Shown: positions 6,698 through 12,965 of the stretch, in pieces
How positions within the stretch are numbered: the first letter of the stretch is position 1
Layout: each line of letters begins with the position of its first letter
Source: Thermoflexales bacterium
GTDB taxonomy: Bacteria; Chloroflexota; Anaerolineae; Fen-1058
NCBI GenBank assembly: GCA_017882055.1
Contig: JADGQE010000043.1
Span: 1-14,084 of the forward strand
Direction: 5' to 3'
DNA: 14,084 bases
The notes under the pieces: model-generated
The model's database searches: none
Told to the model about the DNA's origin: nothing
The model's input: the letters and a program-made list of their open reading frames with translations, nothing else
Position numbers and translations under genes: made by a program

Positions 6698-6703
6698 ATT
6701 ATA
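6698..6703 (-). promoter_or_regulatory. TATAAT box placed for a leaderless transcript of the DUF2142-like gene
   Basis: A perfect -10 hexamer lies in the 15-base gap after the comEA stop, with seven bases between it and ATG 6690, exactly where transcription would start at the A of the ATG. No convincing -35 is seen upstream inside comEA. Confidence 0.35.
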
Positions 6704-6705
6704 CC

Positions 6706-7302
6706 TCACGGTCCAATTGTGATCCGGTCTTTTATCTTGGCAAACACTGAATCGCCAATATGCTTGACGTTCTTGATCTCCTCGATTGTTTTGAAAGGGC
6801 CAGTCTGCGTGCGATAGTCGATGATGGCCTGTGCGTACGATAACCCGATGCCGGGCAGCGTGTCGAGCTGCTCCAGCGTCGCAGTATTGATGTTGATCAA
6901 CGTGCCATTCGATCCGGGCGTCGAGTCGCCGCCCGAGGGGGGTGGCACAACCTCGCCCTTGCGCGGCACGCGAACTTGCATTTGATCGGTCAGCCGCAAA
7001 GCGAGGTTGATTCGATCAAGATCGGCATCTGCTGTTGCGCCGCCCGCAGCAGCGATCGCGTCTTTGACATTTGAACCGAGCGGCAAGTCATAGACGTCCG
7101 GCCGATTAACCGCGCCGATCACGTAAACGCTGAGCATCGACGGGGATGGCGTAGCGGGCAACATGGTAGGCAACGGTCGCGGCGTAGTCGTCAGAACGGG
7201 GATCGATGCTTCGGGACGTTTGAGGATAGAATAGATGATAAACAAAACGATGGCGCCGACGATAGTCAGGAACACACCCCGCGAGATTTGGAGACGAGTC
7301 AT
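6706..7302 (-). CDS. comEA: ComEA-type competence DNA receptor (SLBB + helix-hairpin-helix)
   Basis: Membrane-anchored double-stranded DNA-binding protein of natural transformation. It sits outside the membrane and hands DNA to the ComEC channel. Seen in 198 residues: one membrane helix (10-27), a Pro/Thr/Ser-rich spacer (37-56), an SLBB domain (58-113; VYVIGAVNRPDVYDLP), a Gly/Ser/Pro linker, and a C-terminal helix-hairpin-helix domain (136-198; NTATLEQLDTLPGIG, then HIGDSVFAKIKDRI). This is the usual ComEA order and size. ATG 7302 follows GAAGGAG by eight bases; GTG 7305 next to it is a near-equal alternative. It comes after the metG terminator and heads a run with two glycosyltransferase genes. 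No comEC is seen nearby. DNA uptake is inferred from family; SLBB-HhH proteins without a competence role exist. Confidence 0.9.
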   Translation of the reverse strand: MTRLQISRGVFLTIVGAIVLFIIYSILKRPEASIPVLTTTPRPLPTMLPATPSPSMLSVYVIGAVNRPDVYDLPLGSNVKDAIAAAGGATADADLDRINLALRLTDQMQVRVPRKGEVVPPPSGGDSTPGSNGTLININTATLEQLDTLPGIGLSYAQAIIDYRTQTGPFKTIEEIKNVKHIGDSVFAKIKDRITIGP

Positions 7303-7334
7303 CACGCACACTCCTTCAGGCAAACGGCTACGCC

Positions 7335-7374
7335 GAAAACAAAAGCGGGCGATCCATCACGCGACCACCCGCTT
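7335..7374 (-). terminator. Rho-independent terminator after metG
   Basis: On the minus strand AGCGGG (7373-7368) pairs with CCCGCT (7349-7344) around an 18-base loop, and the tract TTTTGTTTTC follows. It lies 33 bases past the metG stop and before the comEA Shine-Dalgarno sequence. Confidence 0.7.
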
Positions 7375-7407
7375 AGTTTACAACAGATCATGCGCGGTTG
7401 GCAAATA

Positions 7408-9174
7408 TCAGCTGCCGAGTTTGGCCCGTTCCTGCTCGACGATCTTGTCGTCCAGTTTTTTGAACAATGGTGCCACCGATCTGAATTGCTGGCCGCTGGG
7501 CAGCTGGCTGGGCTGCCACTTGACGGTGATGGTCGAGCTATCGTAGGTCAAGCCCAAATGCGAACGCGTCGCTTCCTGGTATTCGTTGATGATTTGCTGG
7601 CCGAATAAGTCGCCGGAGTAACCCAGCATCTCATGCAAGCGCTGACCGGTGAATGGCAGGAACGGCGCAAAGAGCACTTTGAGTGAATCGATCGCGCGCA
7701 AGGCCACATACAACGTCGTGGCCGTCCGCGCCCGATCCGTCTTGATCGAGAACCACGGCGCCTTGTCGTCGACGTATTTATTGACTTCACGCGCCAGGGC
7801 CATGACATCGCTCAGCGCCGCTTTGAATTTGCACGCGCCGATCTGAGTGCCGATCGGCTCAAACGCCCGATCGATCTGCGCCAGCAGCAGCGTATCGGCC
7901 TCATCCATCAAACCGGGCTGCGGCACCACACTGTCATAATTCTTGGCCGTGAACGATAAAATGCGATTGACCAGGTTGCCCCATGTCGCGACGAGTTCGT
8001 CATTGTTGCGGCGCAGATAGTCATTCCAGTTCCAATCGGAATCGCGCGTTTCCGGCATCTGGGCTGTCAAGTAGTAGCGCAGCGGATCAGGATCGTAGGT
8101 CTCCAGGTATTTCAAGCCCCATACGCCCCAGTTGCGCGAGCCGGAAATCCTGCGGCCTTCCATGTTCATGAATTCATTGGCGGGCACGTCGTACGGCAAG
8201 TTCAACGCTTCATCATTTGGCCCGCCATACAGCTTACCCGCACCGAGCAGCTGCGCCGGCCAGATGACCGTGTGAAATGGAATGTTGTCTTTGCCGATAA
8301 AATAGTAAGTTCGCGCCGCCGGGTCATACCACCATTTCTTCCACGCTTCGGGCGTGCCCGCATTTCTGGCCCATTCGATCGAAGCCGACAGGTAACCGAT
8401 CACCGCCTCGAACCAGACGTACAAGCATTTGCCTTCGGTGCCTTCGATCGGCACCGGAATGCCCCAGTCTAAATCGCGCGTAATCGGGCGGCCATGCAGC
8501 TCAGCGACGATATTGCGCGTAAAGGCTAATACGTTGGGCCGCCAAAACTCTTTGCCATGGCTCAAGTATTCTTCGATCGCCGGCGCGAATTTGCCGAGAT
8601 CGAGGAAATAATGCTCGGTTTCGCGCAGGACCGGCCGCGTGCCATCGATCTTTGAGCGTGGATTGATCAGCAGCTCGGCTTCGAGCAGGTTGCCGCAGTT
8701 GTCGCATTGATCGCCGCGTGCATCTGGAAAGTGGCAAATGTAGCACTCGCCTTCCACGTATCGATCGGGCAAGAAACGCTTTTCAGATTCAGAATACATC
8801 AACTGCCGCTTCTCTTGATAGAGATAACCGTTCTTGAGCAGCGCCAGGAACATGTCCTGCGATACTTTGAAATGATTTTCCGTGTGGGTGGTCGTAAACA
8901 GATCGTAAGTGATGCCCAGCTTCACAAATACCTCGAGAAAGCGTTTATGAAAGCGCTCGTACACGAGCAGCGGCGTCGTTCCTTCGGCATCGGCGCGGAC
9001 GGTGACGGGCGTGCCGTGCGAATCAGTGCCGGACACCATCAGCACTTCGTCGCCGCGCAGGCGATGATAGCGCGCAAAAATATCGGCGGGCAAATGCGAG
9101 CCAACGATGTTGCCGACGTGAATATCTGCGTTGGCGTAAGGCCAGGCTACCGAGACGAGAATTTTATCAGACAT
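7408..9174 (-). CDS. metG: Methionyl-tRNA synthetase
   Basis: Cytoplasmic class I aminoacyl-tRNA synthetase that charges tRNA-Met for initiation and elongation. Seen in 588 residues: WPYANADIHVGN (11-22) with HVGN as the HIGH motif, and VSGTDSHGTP (47-56). A zinc knuckle has two CxxC pairs (Cys144/147 and Cys157/160). DWGIPVP and WFEAVIGYLSAS belong to the catalytic core, followed by an alpha-helical anticodon-binding domain. The KMSKS loop is MEGRRISGSRNWG (338-350), so RISGS replaces KMSKS; K-x-S-x-S variants followed by RNW occur in some MetRS lineages as I recall. The C-terminal EMAP-II-like tRNA-binding domain of longer forms is absent. ATG 9174 follows AGGAG by seven bases. It has its own promoter directly after the rpoD terminator and its own terminator at 7374-7335. 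Confidence 0.97.
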   Translation of the reverse strand: MSDKILVSVAWPYANADIHVGNIVGSHLPADIFARYHRLRGDEVLMVSGTDSHGTPVTVRADAEGTTPLLVYERFHKRFLEVFVKLGITYDLFTTTHTENHFKVSQDMFLALLKNGYLYQEKRQLMYSESEKRFLPDRYVEGECYICHFPDARGDQCDNCGNLLEAELLINPRSKIDGTRPVLRETEHYFLDLGKFAPAIEEYLSHGKEFWRPNVLAFTRNIVAELHGRPITRDLDWGIPVPIEGTEGKCLYVWFEAVIGYLSASIEWARNAGTPEAWKKWWYDPAARTYYFIGKDNIPFHTVIWPAQLLGAGKLYGGPNDEALNLPYDVPANEFMNMEGRRISGSRNWGVWGLKYLETYDPDPLRYYLTAQMPETRDSDWNWNDYLRRNNDELVATWGNLVNRILSFTAKNYDSVVPQPGLMDEADTLLLAQIDRAFEPIGTQIGACKFKAALSDVMALAREVNKYVDDKAPWFSIKTDRARTATTLYVALRAIDSLKVLFAPFLPFTGQRLHEMLGYSGDLFGQQIINEYQEATRSHLGLTYDSSTITVKWQPSQLPSGQQFRSVAPLFKKLDDKIVEQERAKLGS

Positions 9175-9199
9175 GATTCACTCCTGCACAAGTGCCGCG

Positions 9200-9208
9200 A
9201 TTGTACCA
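9200..9208 (-). promoter_or_regulatory. Extended -10 promoter for metG
   Basis: Read on the minus strand, TGGTACAAT (9208-9200) is an extended -10 (TGnTACAAT). It sits about 25 bases before the metG start and just past the T-tract of the rpoD terminator. The -35 region is occupied by terminator sequence and has no consensus, which fits extended -10 promoters. Confidence 0.5.
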
Positions 9209-9211
9209 TAG

Positions 9212-9242
9212 CAAAACAAAACCGCCAGCACGAGGCTGGCGG
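9212..9242 (-). terminator. Rho-independent terminator of the yceD-rpoD operon
   Basis: On the minus strand CCGCCAGC (9242-9235) and GCTGGCGG (9229-9222) form a perfect eight-base GC stem with a five-base loop, followed by TTTTGTTTTG. It is 113 bases beyond the rpoD stop. Another hairpin, TATCGAGA/TCTCGATA (9278-9285 and 9295-9302), lies between without a T-tract. Confidence 0.85.
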
Positions 9243-9355
9243 TCATTCGTTACACGCACGAAGCGGGCAGTAACGCCTATCGAGAAGCCTCGCCTCTCGA
9301 TAATGAGCAACGGCTGCGCATGGACATCGATGTTGGTAATAGCATCGTCATGGTG

Positions 9356-10573
9356 CTAACTCGCGTAATCACGCAGTTGGCGGCTGCGGCACGGGTGGCG
9401 CAAGCGGCGCAGCGCCTGGCTTTCGATCTGGCGAATGCGCTCACGCGTCAACCCAAATTTCAGGCCGACTTCTTTCAACGTATAAGCCCGGCCATTGACC
9501 AGGCCAAAACGCAGCCGCAGAATATTCGCTTCGCGCGGACTGAGAGTGGTGAGGACTTCTTCCACTTTGTCGCGCAGCATGTTTTGATACGCGCTCTGCA
9601 CCGGCGAGGGCGTCGTCTCGTCTTCGACAAACGACGCGAGCTCGTTGTCTTCATCCTCGCCGACGGGTTGCTCCAGCGACAACGGCTGCCACGAAGCCTT
9701 CAACATCCATTGCACTTTACGCGGCTCGAGGTTGAGCTCGTCCGCAATCTCTTCGGCCGTGGCCTGGTGGCCGTTTGTCTGCTCGAGACTGCGGGCTACT
9801 TGATATATCTGCCGCAACCGATCGCTCATGTAGACTGGCAGACGGATCGTACGGGCCTGATCGGCGATCGCGCGAGTAACGGTTTGGCGAATCCACCACG
9901 TGGCATACGTGCTGAAACGGAAACCGCGCTTGTAATCGTATTTCTCGACAGCCTTCATCAGGCCCAGGTTGCCTTCCTGAATCAGATCAAGGAAGGGCAC
10001 GCCCTGACCCATATAGCGCTTGGCGATGCTGACGACCAGGCGGGTGTTCGCTTTGATCAAATGCTCGCGCGCCTGCCGGCCTTGATCGATATCATCCCGA
10101 AGCTGGGTAAGGCGCGTGCGGCTGCGCCGAGTACTTTGACACAGCTGCTTCGACGCGGCGCGGCCCCTCACAATCTGCCGCGCGATGTGGAGTTCTTCTT
10201 CGCAGGTCAACAGCGGCACACGCGTCATCTCTTTCAGATATAGACTAACGGTGTCATCACTGCCGACCGTGGTCAACGTGATCTCGCCGCCGTCCTCGTC
10301 GGCCTCATCCGCCAGATCTTCTTCATCTTCGATTTCATCATCGATATCCGCCAGCAGCATGACCGGATCATCGAGGTCGGATTTGGCATCGTAAATGTCG
10401 ATGCCGGATTCGCGCAAATGCAGCAGGATTTCCTCAAGATGCTCGCGCTGAAAATCTTCGTTCTCAGGCAAGGTCTCCAGGATGTCATCCGTGATCAGAT
10501 AACCTTGAACCTCGGCCTTCTCCATCAACTCGTTGAGAAGCAGATCGACCTTTTTGTCCACCAGATTGGCCAT
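9356..10573 (-). CDS. rpoD: Primary RNA polymerase sigma factor (RpoD/SigA)
   Basis: Housekeeping sigma-70 factor that directs RNA polymerase to -35/-10 promoters. Seen in 405 residues: region 1.1 (about 8-62), an acidic stretch (67-97), region 1.2 (107-138; VSLYLKEMTRVPLLT), region 2 (172-240; NTRLVVSIAKRYMGQG, DLIQEGNLGLMKAV, RGFRFSTYATWWIRQ), region 3 (about 250-320) and region 4 (345-395; LSPREANILRLRFGL, GLTRERIRQIESQALRRLR). Presence of region 1.1 and full length favour the primary factor over an alternative sigma. ATG 10573 is chosen: GGAGG is eight bases upstream, and GTG 10576 just before it is less well placed. It begins 14 bases after yceD stops, so the two should be co-transcribed. 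A strong terminator follows. Confidence 0.95.
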   Translation of the reverse strand: MANLVDKKVDLLLNELMEKAEVQGYLITDDILETLPENEDFQREHLEEILLHLRESGIDIYDAKSDLDDPVMLLADIDDEIEDEEDLADEADEDGGEITLTTVGSDDTVSLYLKEMTRVPLLTCEEELHIARQIVRGRAASKQLCQSTRRSRTRLTQLRDDIDQGRQAREHLIKANTRLVVSIAKRYMGQGVPFLDLIQEGNLGLMKAVEKYDYKRGFRFSTYATWWIRQTVTRAIADQARTIRLPVYMSDRLRQIYQVARSLEQTNGHQATAEEIADELNLEPRKVQWMLKASWQPLSLEQPVGEDEDNELASFVEDETTPSPVQSAYQNMLRDKVEEVLTTLSPREANILRLRFGLVNGRAYTLKEVGLKFGLTRERIRQIESQALRRLRHPCRSRQLRDYAS

Positions 10574-10587
10574 CACCCTTGCCTCCG

Positions 10588-11070
10588 CTATTGAAGTAGA
10601 GTTTTCAGTGTTGCCAGGCGTGGATCAACTTCAGTGTTGGCACAGCCGCACAGCCCCGCATTGAGGTTTTGGCCGCATTGGATACACAAACCCTTGCAAT
10701 CGGGCCGGCATAATACCTGCAGCGGCATCGCCAATACAATCTGTTCGCGCAATGGTCCTTTAAGGTTCAACCAGCCATCGTCATTTACAAAATAGATAGG
10801 GTCAACTGAAGCAGAAAAAGCAAACATCTCTTCCAGCGGAATGTTCAACATGAGCTGGAACGGCGTCAGGCAGCGGACACACTCTGCTTCCACCGTGGTC
10901 TGGATATTGCCTTTAACCAGAATCCGGCGGTTGGTGCGGGTGAGGTTCAGGTTCCCGCGAACAGACTCGACCTTGAGGTCGCCCAGAATTTGATCAGTCT
11001 CATCGACTGTCAGACTCATGGTGGCCCCGACTTCAGGTCGTAATAGCGGGGCGACGTTATAATTTAGCAC
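10588..11070 (-). CDS. yceD: DUF177/YceD family protein (rRNA accumulation protein)
   Basis: YceD-family (DUF177) protein. The family is tied to 23S rRNA accumulation and is usually encoded just before rpmF. Seen in 160 residues: N-terminal LNYNVAPLLRPEVGA, CVRCLTPF in the middle, and a Cys-rich C-terminal segment, CRPDCKGLCIQCGQN, then CGC. Both are family hallmarks and may bind a metal. The GTG at 11070 gives the expected N-terminus (LNYNVAPLL). The frame remains open to GTG 11133, but those residues look unlike the family. Neither start has a Shine-Dalgarno sequence; a 15-residue upstream ORF overlaps the 11070 start and may couple translation. Here rpoD, not rpmF, follows after 14 bases. 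Family assignment is firm; the exact role is inferred. Confidence 0.85.
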   Translation of the reverse strand: MLNYNVAPLLRPEVGATMSLTVDETDQILGDLKVESVRGNLNLTRTNRRILVKGNIQTTVEAECVRCLTPFQLMLNIPLEEMFAFSASVDPIYFVNDDGWLNLKGPLREQIVLAMPLQVLCRPDCKGLCIQCGQNLNAGLCGCANTEVDPRLATLKTLLQ

Positions 11071-11111
11071 GGTAGTGAAAGCAATTGCCGTTTTGGCCGA
11101 GGGGCCTTCAT
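11064..11111 (-). CDS. Possible 15-residue leader ORF coupled to yceD
   Basis: ATG at 11111 preceded by GCAGGAAGGC opens a short frame, MKAPRPKRQLLSLPC, ending in TAA at 11066-11064. The stop overlaps the yceD start region: GTG 11070-11068, one base, then TAA. This GTGCTAA arrangement is typical of termination-reinitiation. It would explain why yceD has no Shine-Dalgarno sequence. No conservation evidence is available here. Confidence 0.35.
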   Translation of the reverse strand: MKAPRPKRQLLSLPC

Positions 11112-11116
11112 GCCTT

Positions 11117-11140
11117 CCTGCTGTCGAAGACACCAGCAGG
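11117..11140 (-). promoter_or_regulatory. Hairpin in the yceD-rpoD leader covering a Shine-Dalgarno sequence
   Basis: On the transcribed strand CCTGCTG (11140-11134) pairs with CAGCAGG (11123-11117) around a ten-base loop. The 3' arm overlaps AGGAAGG, the only Shine-Dalgarno-like sequence in the leader. On the plus strand the same hairpin is followed by TTTTA, but no plus-strand gene precedes it. Confidence 0.4.
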
Positions 11141-11186
11141 TTTTATCAGGGATAATTAATCACCCTTTGGCAATAAATATGGCAAT

Positions 11187-11215
11187 ATTTTAACATACTG
11201 ATAATCCTACGTCAA
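11187..11215 (-). promoter_or_regulatory. Sigma-70 promoter of the yceD-rpoD operon
   Basis: On the minus strand TTGACG (11215-11210) and TAAAAT (11192-11187) are separated by 17 bases, each one mismatch from consensus. The predicted start is near 11180, giving a leader of about 110 bases to GTG 11070. The surrounding 11141-11280 is markedly AT-rich compared with the genes. Confidence 0.7.
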
Positions 11216-11283
11216 GCATTTCACACGTTTTCGGATAAACTGGCAACATAAGCACAGAAAATAATACATAAGACATACTTTGC

Positions 11284-11312
11284 TTGCAAAATCAAACGGC
11301 AGGCGCTATAGT
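11284..11312 (+). promoter_or_regulatory. Sigma-70 promoter of rdgB
   Basis: TTGCAA (11284-11289) and TATAGT (11307-11312) are spaced by 17 bases, with a predicted start near 11319. The ribosome binding site GAGGAG (11332-11337) is six bases before ATG 11344. Confidence 0.6.
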
Positions 11313-11343
11313 TGGAAGGGAAAAGCCAATCGAGGAGTGAGCC

Positions 11344-11982
11344 ATGCGTCTTTTGATCGCAACCACCAACCCCGGCAAAGTCCGCGAGTACAAATCGCTG
11401 TTGGCCGGTTTAGATCTTGATCTGGTGGGTTTGAAAGATATTGGGATCAACATCGAAGTAGAAGAGAACGGATCGACCTACATTGAAAACGCAGAGTTGA
11501 AGGCGCGAACTTATGCCGCTCTGAGTGGATTGTTGACGTTGGCAGATGACTCAGGTCTTGAAGTCGATGCGTTGAACGGTCGGCCGGGCATTCATTCAGC
11601 CCGTTACGCGCCCGACAGCGCGGCACGGATTCAAAAGATGCTGGCCGAAATGTCGAACGTGCCTGACGATCAACGCACAGCGCGATTTCAATGCGCGATC
11701 GTGCTGGCGTGGCCCGATGGTCGAACACAAGCGGTGCTGGGAACGTGCGAAGGTTTGATTGCGCGTGAGCCGCGCGGGACAAATGGCTTTGGCTTCGATC
11801 CAGTTTTCTTGCCGTATCCGGCTCTCTACCAGAAAGTCGGCGGCACGCCAGACGACATGCCGGAACATTCGGCGACGATGGCTGAACTTTCGGAAGACTT
11901 CAAAAACACGATCAGCCATCGGGCACATGCGGCGCAGAAAGTGCGCGCGATTCTGGCAACAATGGCTCTAAGAGACGCGTGA
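11344..11982 (+). CDS. rdgB: XTP/dITP diphosphatase (RdgB/HAM1 family)
   Basis: Cytoplasmic house-cleaning enzyme that hydrolyses non-canonical purine triphosphates (XTP, dITP, ITP) to monophosphate and pyrophosphate, keeping deaminated bases out of DNA and RNA. Seen in 212 residues: ATTNPGKVREY (6-16), ENA-LKA (48-54), LADDSGLEVDALNGRPGIHSARYA (66-89, holding the catalytic Asp69 region), GTNGFGFDPVF (145-155) and SHRAHA (191-196), all in the standard order at normal length. GAGGAG is six bases before ATG 11344 and a promoter with 17-base spacing lies upstream. It is divergent from yceD-rpoD. Its stop is only seven bases from the stop of the convergent hypothetical gene, with no terminator between. 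Confidence 0.95.
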   Translation: MRLLIATTNPGKVREYKSLLAGLDLDLVGLKDIGINIEVEENGSTYIENAELKARTYAALSGLLTLADDSGLEVDALNGRPGIHSARYAPDSAARIQKMLAEMSNVPDDQRTARFQCAIVLAWPDGRTQAVLGTCEGLIAREPRGTNGFGFDPVFLPYPALYQKVGGTPDDMPEHSATMAELSEDFKNTISHRAHAAQKVRAILATMALRDA

Positions 11983-11989
11983 TGATCAT

Positions 11990-12625
11990 CTAAAGTTTAC
12001 GAATGTACGCCTCGCCGCGGCGCTTCTCCAATCGATCACCGACTTGCCAATCACCCATCGCCGCCATTTTGCGCGTTCGACCGTTGGGCTGACGAATGTA
12101 AGCCACCGTTCGATTCTCCCAGTAGCCAGGGCCGTCATCATCGTTGACTCTCACCCGCTCAGTGCGGATGTCGACGACCTGCCCGGACCAACTGCTGGCC
12201 AATGAGCCTAGCATCAGTACCAGGCTGAGCAGCGCAGCGACCCCAACGCCGGCCAGAATTTTTGGCCCATCCGTTCCGCCGAACGCCAACACCGCCCCAC
12301 CAATAACGATCCAGCACACAGCCCAGATGATGAAATAGAGCAGCACCTTGCCGCCGGTCGATCGTTCGCGGCGAGGCAGTTGAGCAACCGATGGCGATGG
12401 TGGAGGTTGGGTCGCGGCGGGACGAGGGGGCGTCGAAGGCACCCACTGCTCTTGATAATAGATGTGCCATTGGCCGGTCTGCTCTTGCAGCATCCAGAGC
12501 CGGCCCCATTCATCGGTCACGCGCAACTCACCTAAAGCAGCGCGATAGTTGGGCTCGCTGAGCTGACCGGCGGCATGTCGATGCTCAATTTGCTGGAAAC
12601 GGGTTTCGGCTTCTTGAAAATCCAT
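11990..12625 (-). CDS. Hypothetical membrane protein with N-terminal WM-x-Q domain and C-terminal beta domain
   Basis: Not assigned to a named family. The 211 residues divide into three parts. The N-terminal 1-65 looks like a small soluble domain often fused to membrane proteins (AAGQLSEPNYRAALGELRVTDEWGR, then LWMLQEQTGQWHIYYQEQW), which recalls short regulatory or protein-binding modules in Chloroflexota proteins. A Pro-rich linker (66-82) is followed by two membrane helices (about 93-114 and 122-144). The C-terminus (147-211) is beta-rich and charged (SWSGQVVDIRTERVRV, GDWQVGDRLEKRRGEAYI), resembling small OB-like domains. ATG 12625 follows GGGAG by six bases. It is convergent with rdgB; upstream lies a large palindromic repeat. 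Role unknown. Confidence 0.7.
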   Translation of the reverse strand: MDFQEAETRFQQIEHRHAAGQLSEPNYRAALGELRVTDEWGRLWMLQEQTGQWHIYYQEQWVPSTPPRPAATQPPPSPSVAQLPRRERSTGGKVLLYFIIWAVCWIVIGGAVLAFGGTDGPKILAGVGVAALLSLVLMLGSLASSWSGQVVDIRTERVRVNDDDGPGYWENRTVAYIRQPNGRTRKMAAMGDWQVGDRLEKRRGEAYIRKL

Positions 12626-12683
12626 CTTACACTCCCGTGTTAAGATTTTCCGTTTCCTCCCTTAGGCTTCGTCCAGAAATTAG

Positions 12684-12873
12684 TTTTCCATTTGATCGAA
12701 TTGAAGCATCCTGAGCGGAGTTCCGCCCGCCTCTTGCGGAACGGAGTCGAAGGACGCGGTGCAGTGAAACACCTTGATTTCTCGTGTAATCCGCGTTCTT
12801 CGACTACAGCCCGAAACAGCGCGGGCTTTCGCTCAGAATGCTTTCATCCTTCTTGATCAAGCGAAACGGAAAA
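12684..12873. repeat. Large palindromic repeat with a hairpin inserted at the same point in each arm
   Basis: Left and inverted right arms share TTTTCC-R-TTT, then AGCATYCTGAGCG (12705-12717; right 12829-12842), AGTCGAAG and ACGCGG (12754-12759; right 12791-12796), around a 31-base centre. This is the CCTGAGCG-AGTCGAAGGA type of bacterial intergenic repeat. In both arms a different small hairpin splits GAGCG from AGTCGAAG: GTTCCGC/GCGGAAC on the left (12720-12742) and AGCCCG/CGGGCT on the right (12808-12826). The left one is flanked by a direct CGGAGT (12716-12721 and 12742-12747). No gene is seen in 12626-12965. Confidence 0.75.
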
Positions 12874-12965
12874 GTTATTTTAGGCCAAATCCTGAGTGGT
12901 TGAATGAACTGAGTCTGCAGATTATAGCATACCCGGCCAATGAGAATTAAGCGGCTTGCCTCGTT

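Noticed and set aside
9277..9351. 24-codon ORF on the minus strand just after rpoD
   Set aside because: It lacks a Shine-Dalgarno sequence and its end falls in a hairpin; there is no sign of coding.
9320..10243. 307-codon open frame on the plus strand opposite rpoD
   Set aside because: It is antisense to well-conserved sigma regions 2-4, with no ribosome binding site or motif.
11117..11147. Plus-strand rho-independent terminator (hairpin then TTTTA)
   Set aside because: No plus-strand gene lies upstream that it could serve; the hairpin fits better as part of the minus-strand leader.
12892..12925. CCTGAGTGG...CTGAGTC as another copy of the large repeat
   Set aside because: Only a few bases agree with the repeat core; too weak to call.
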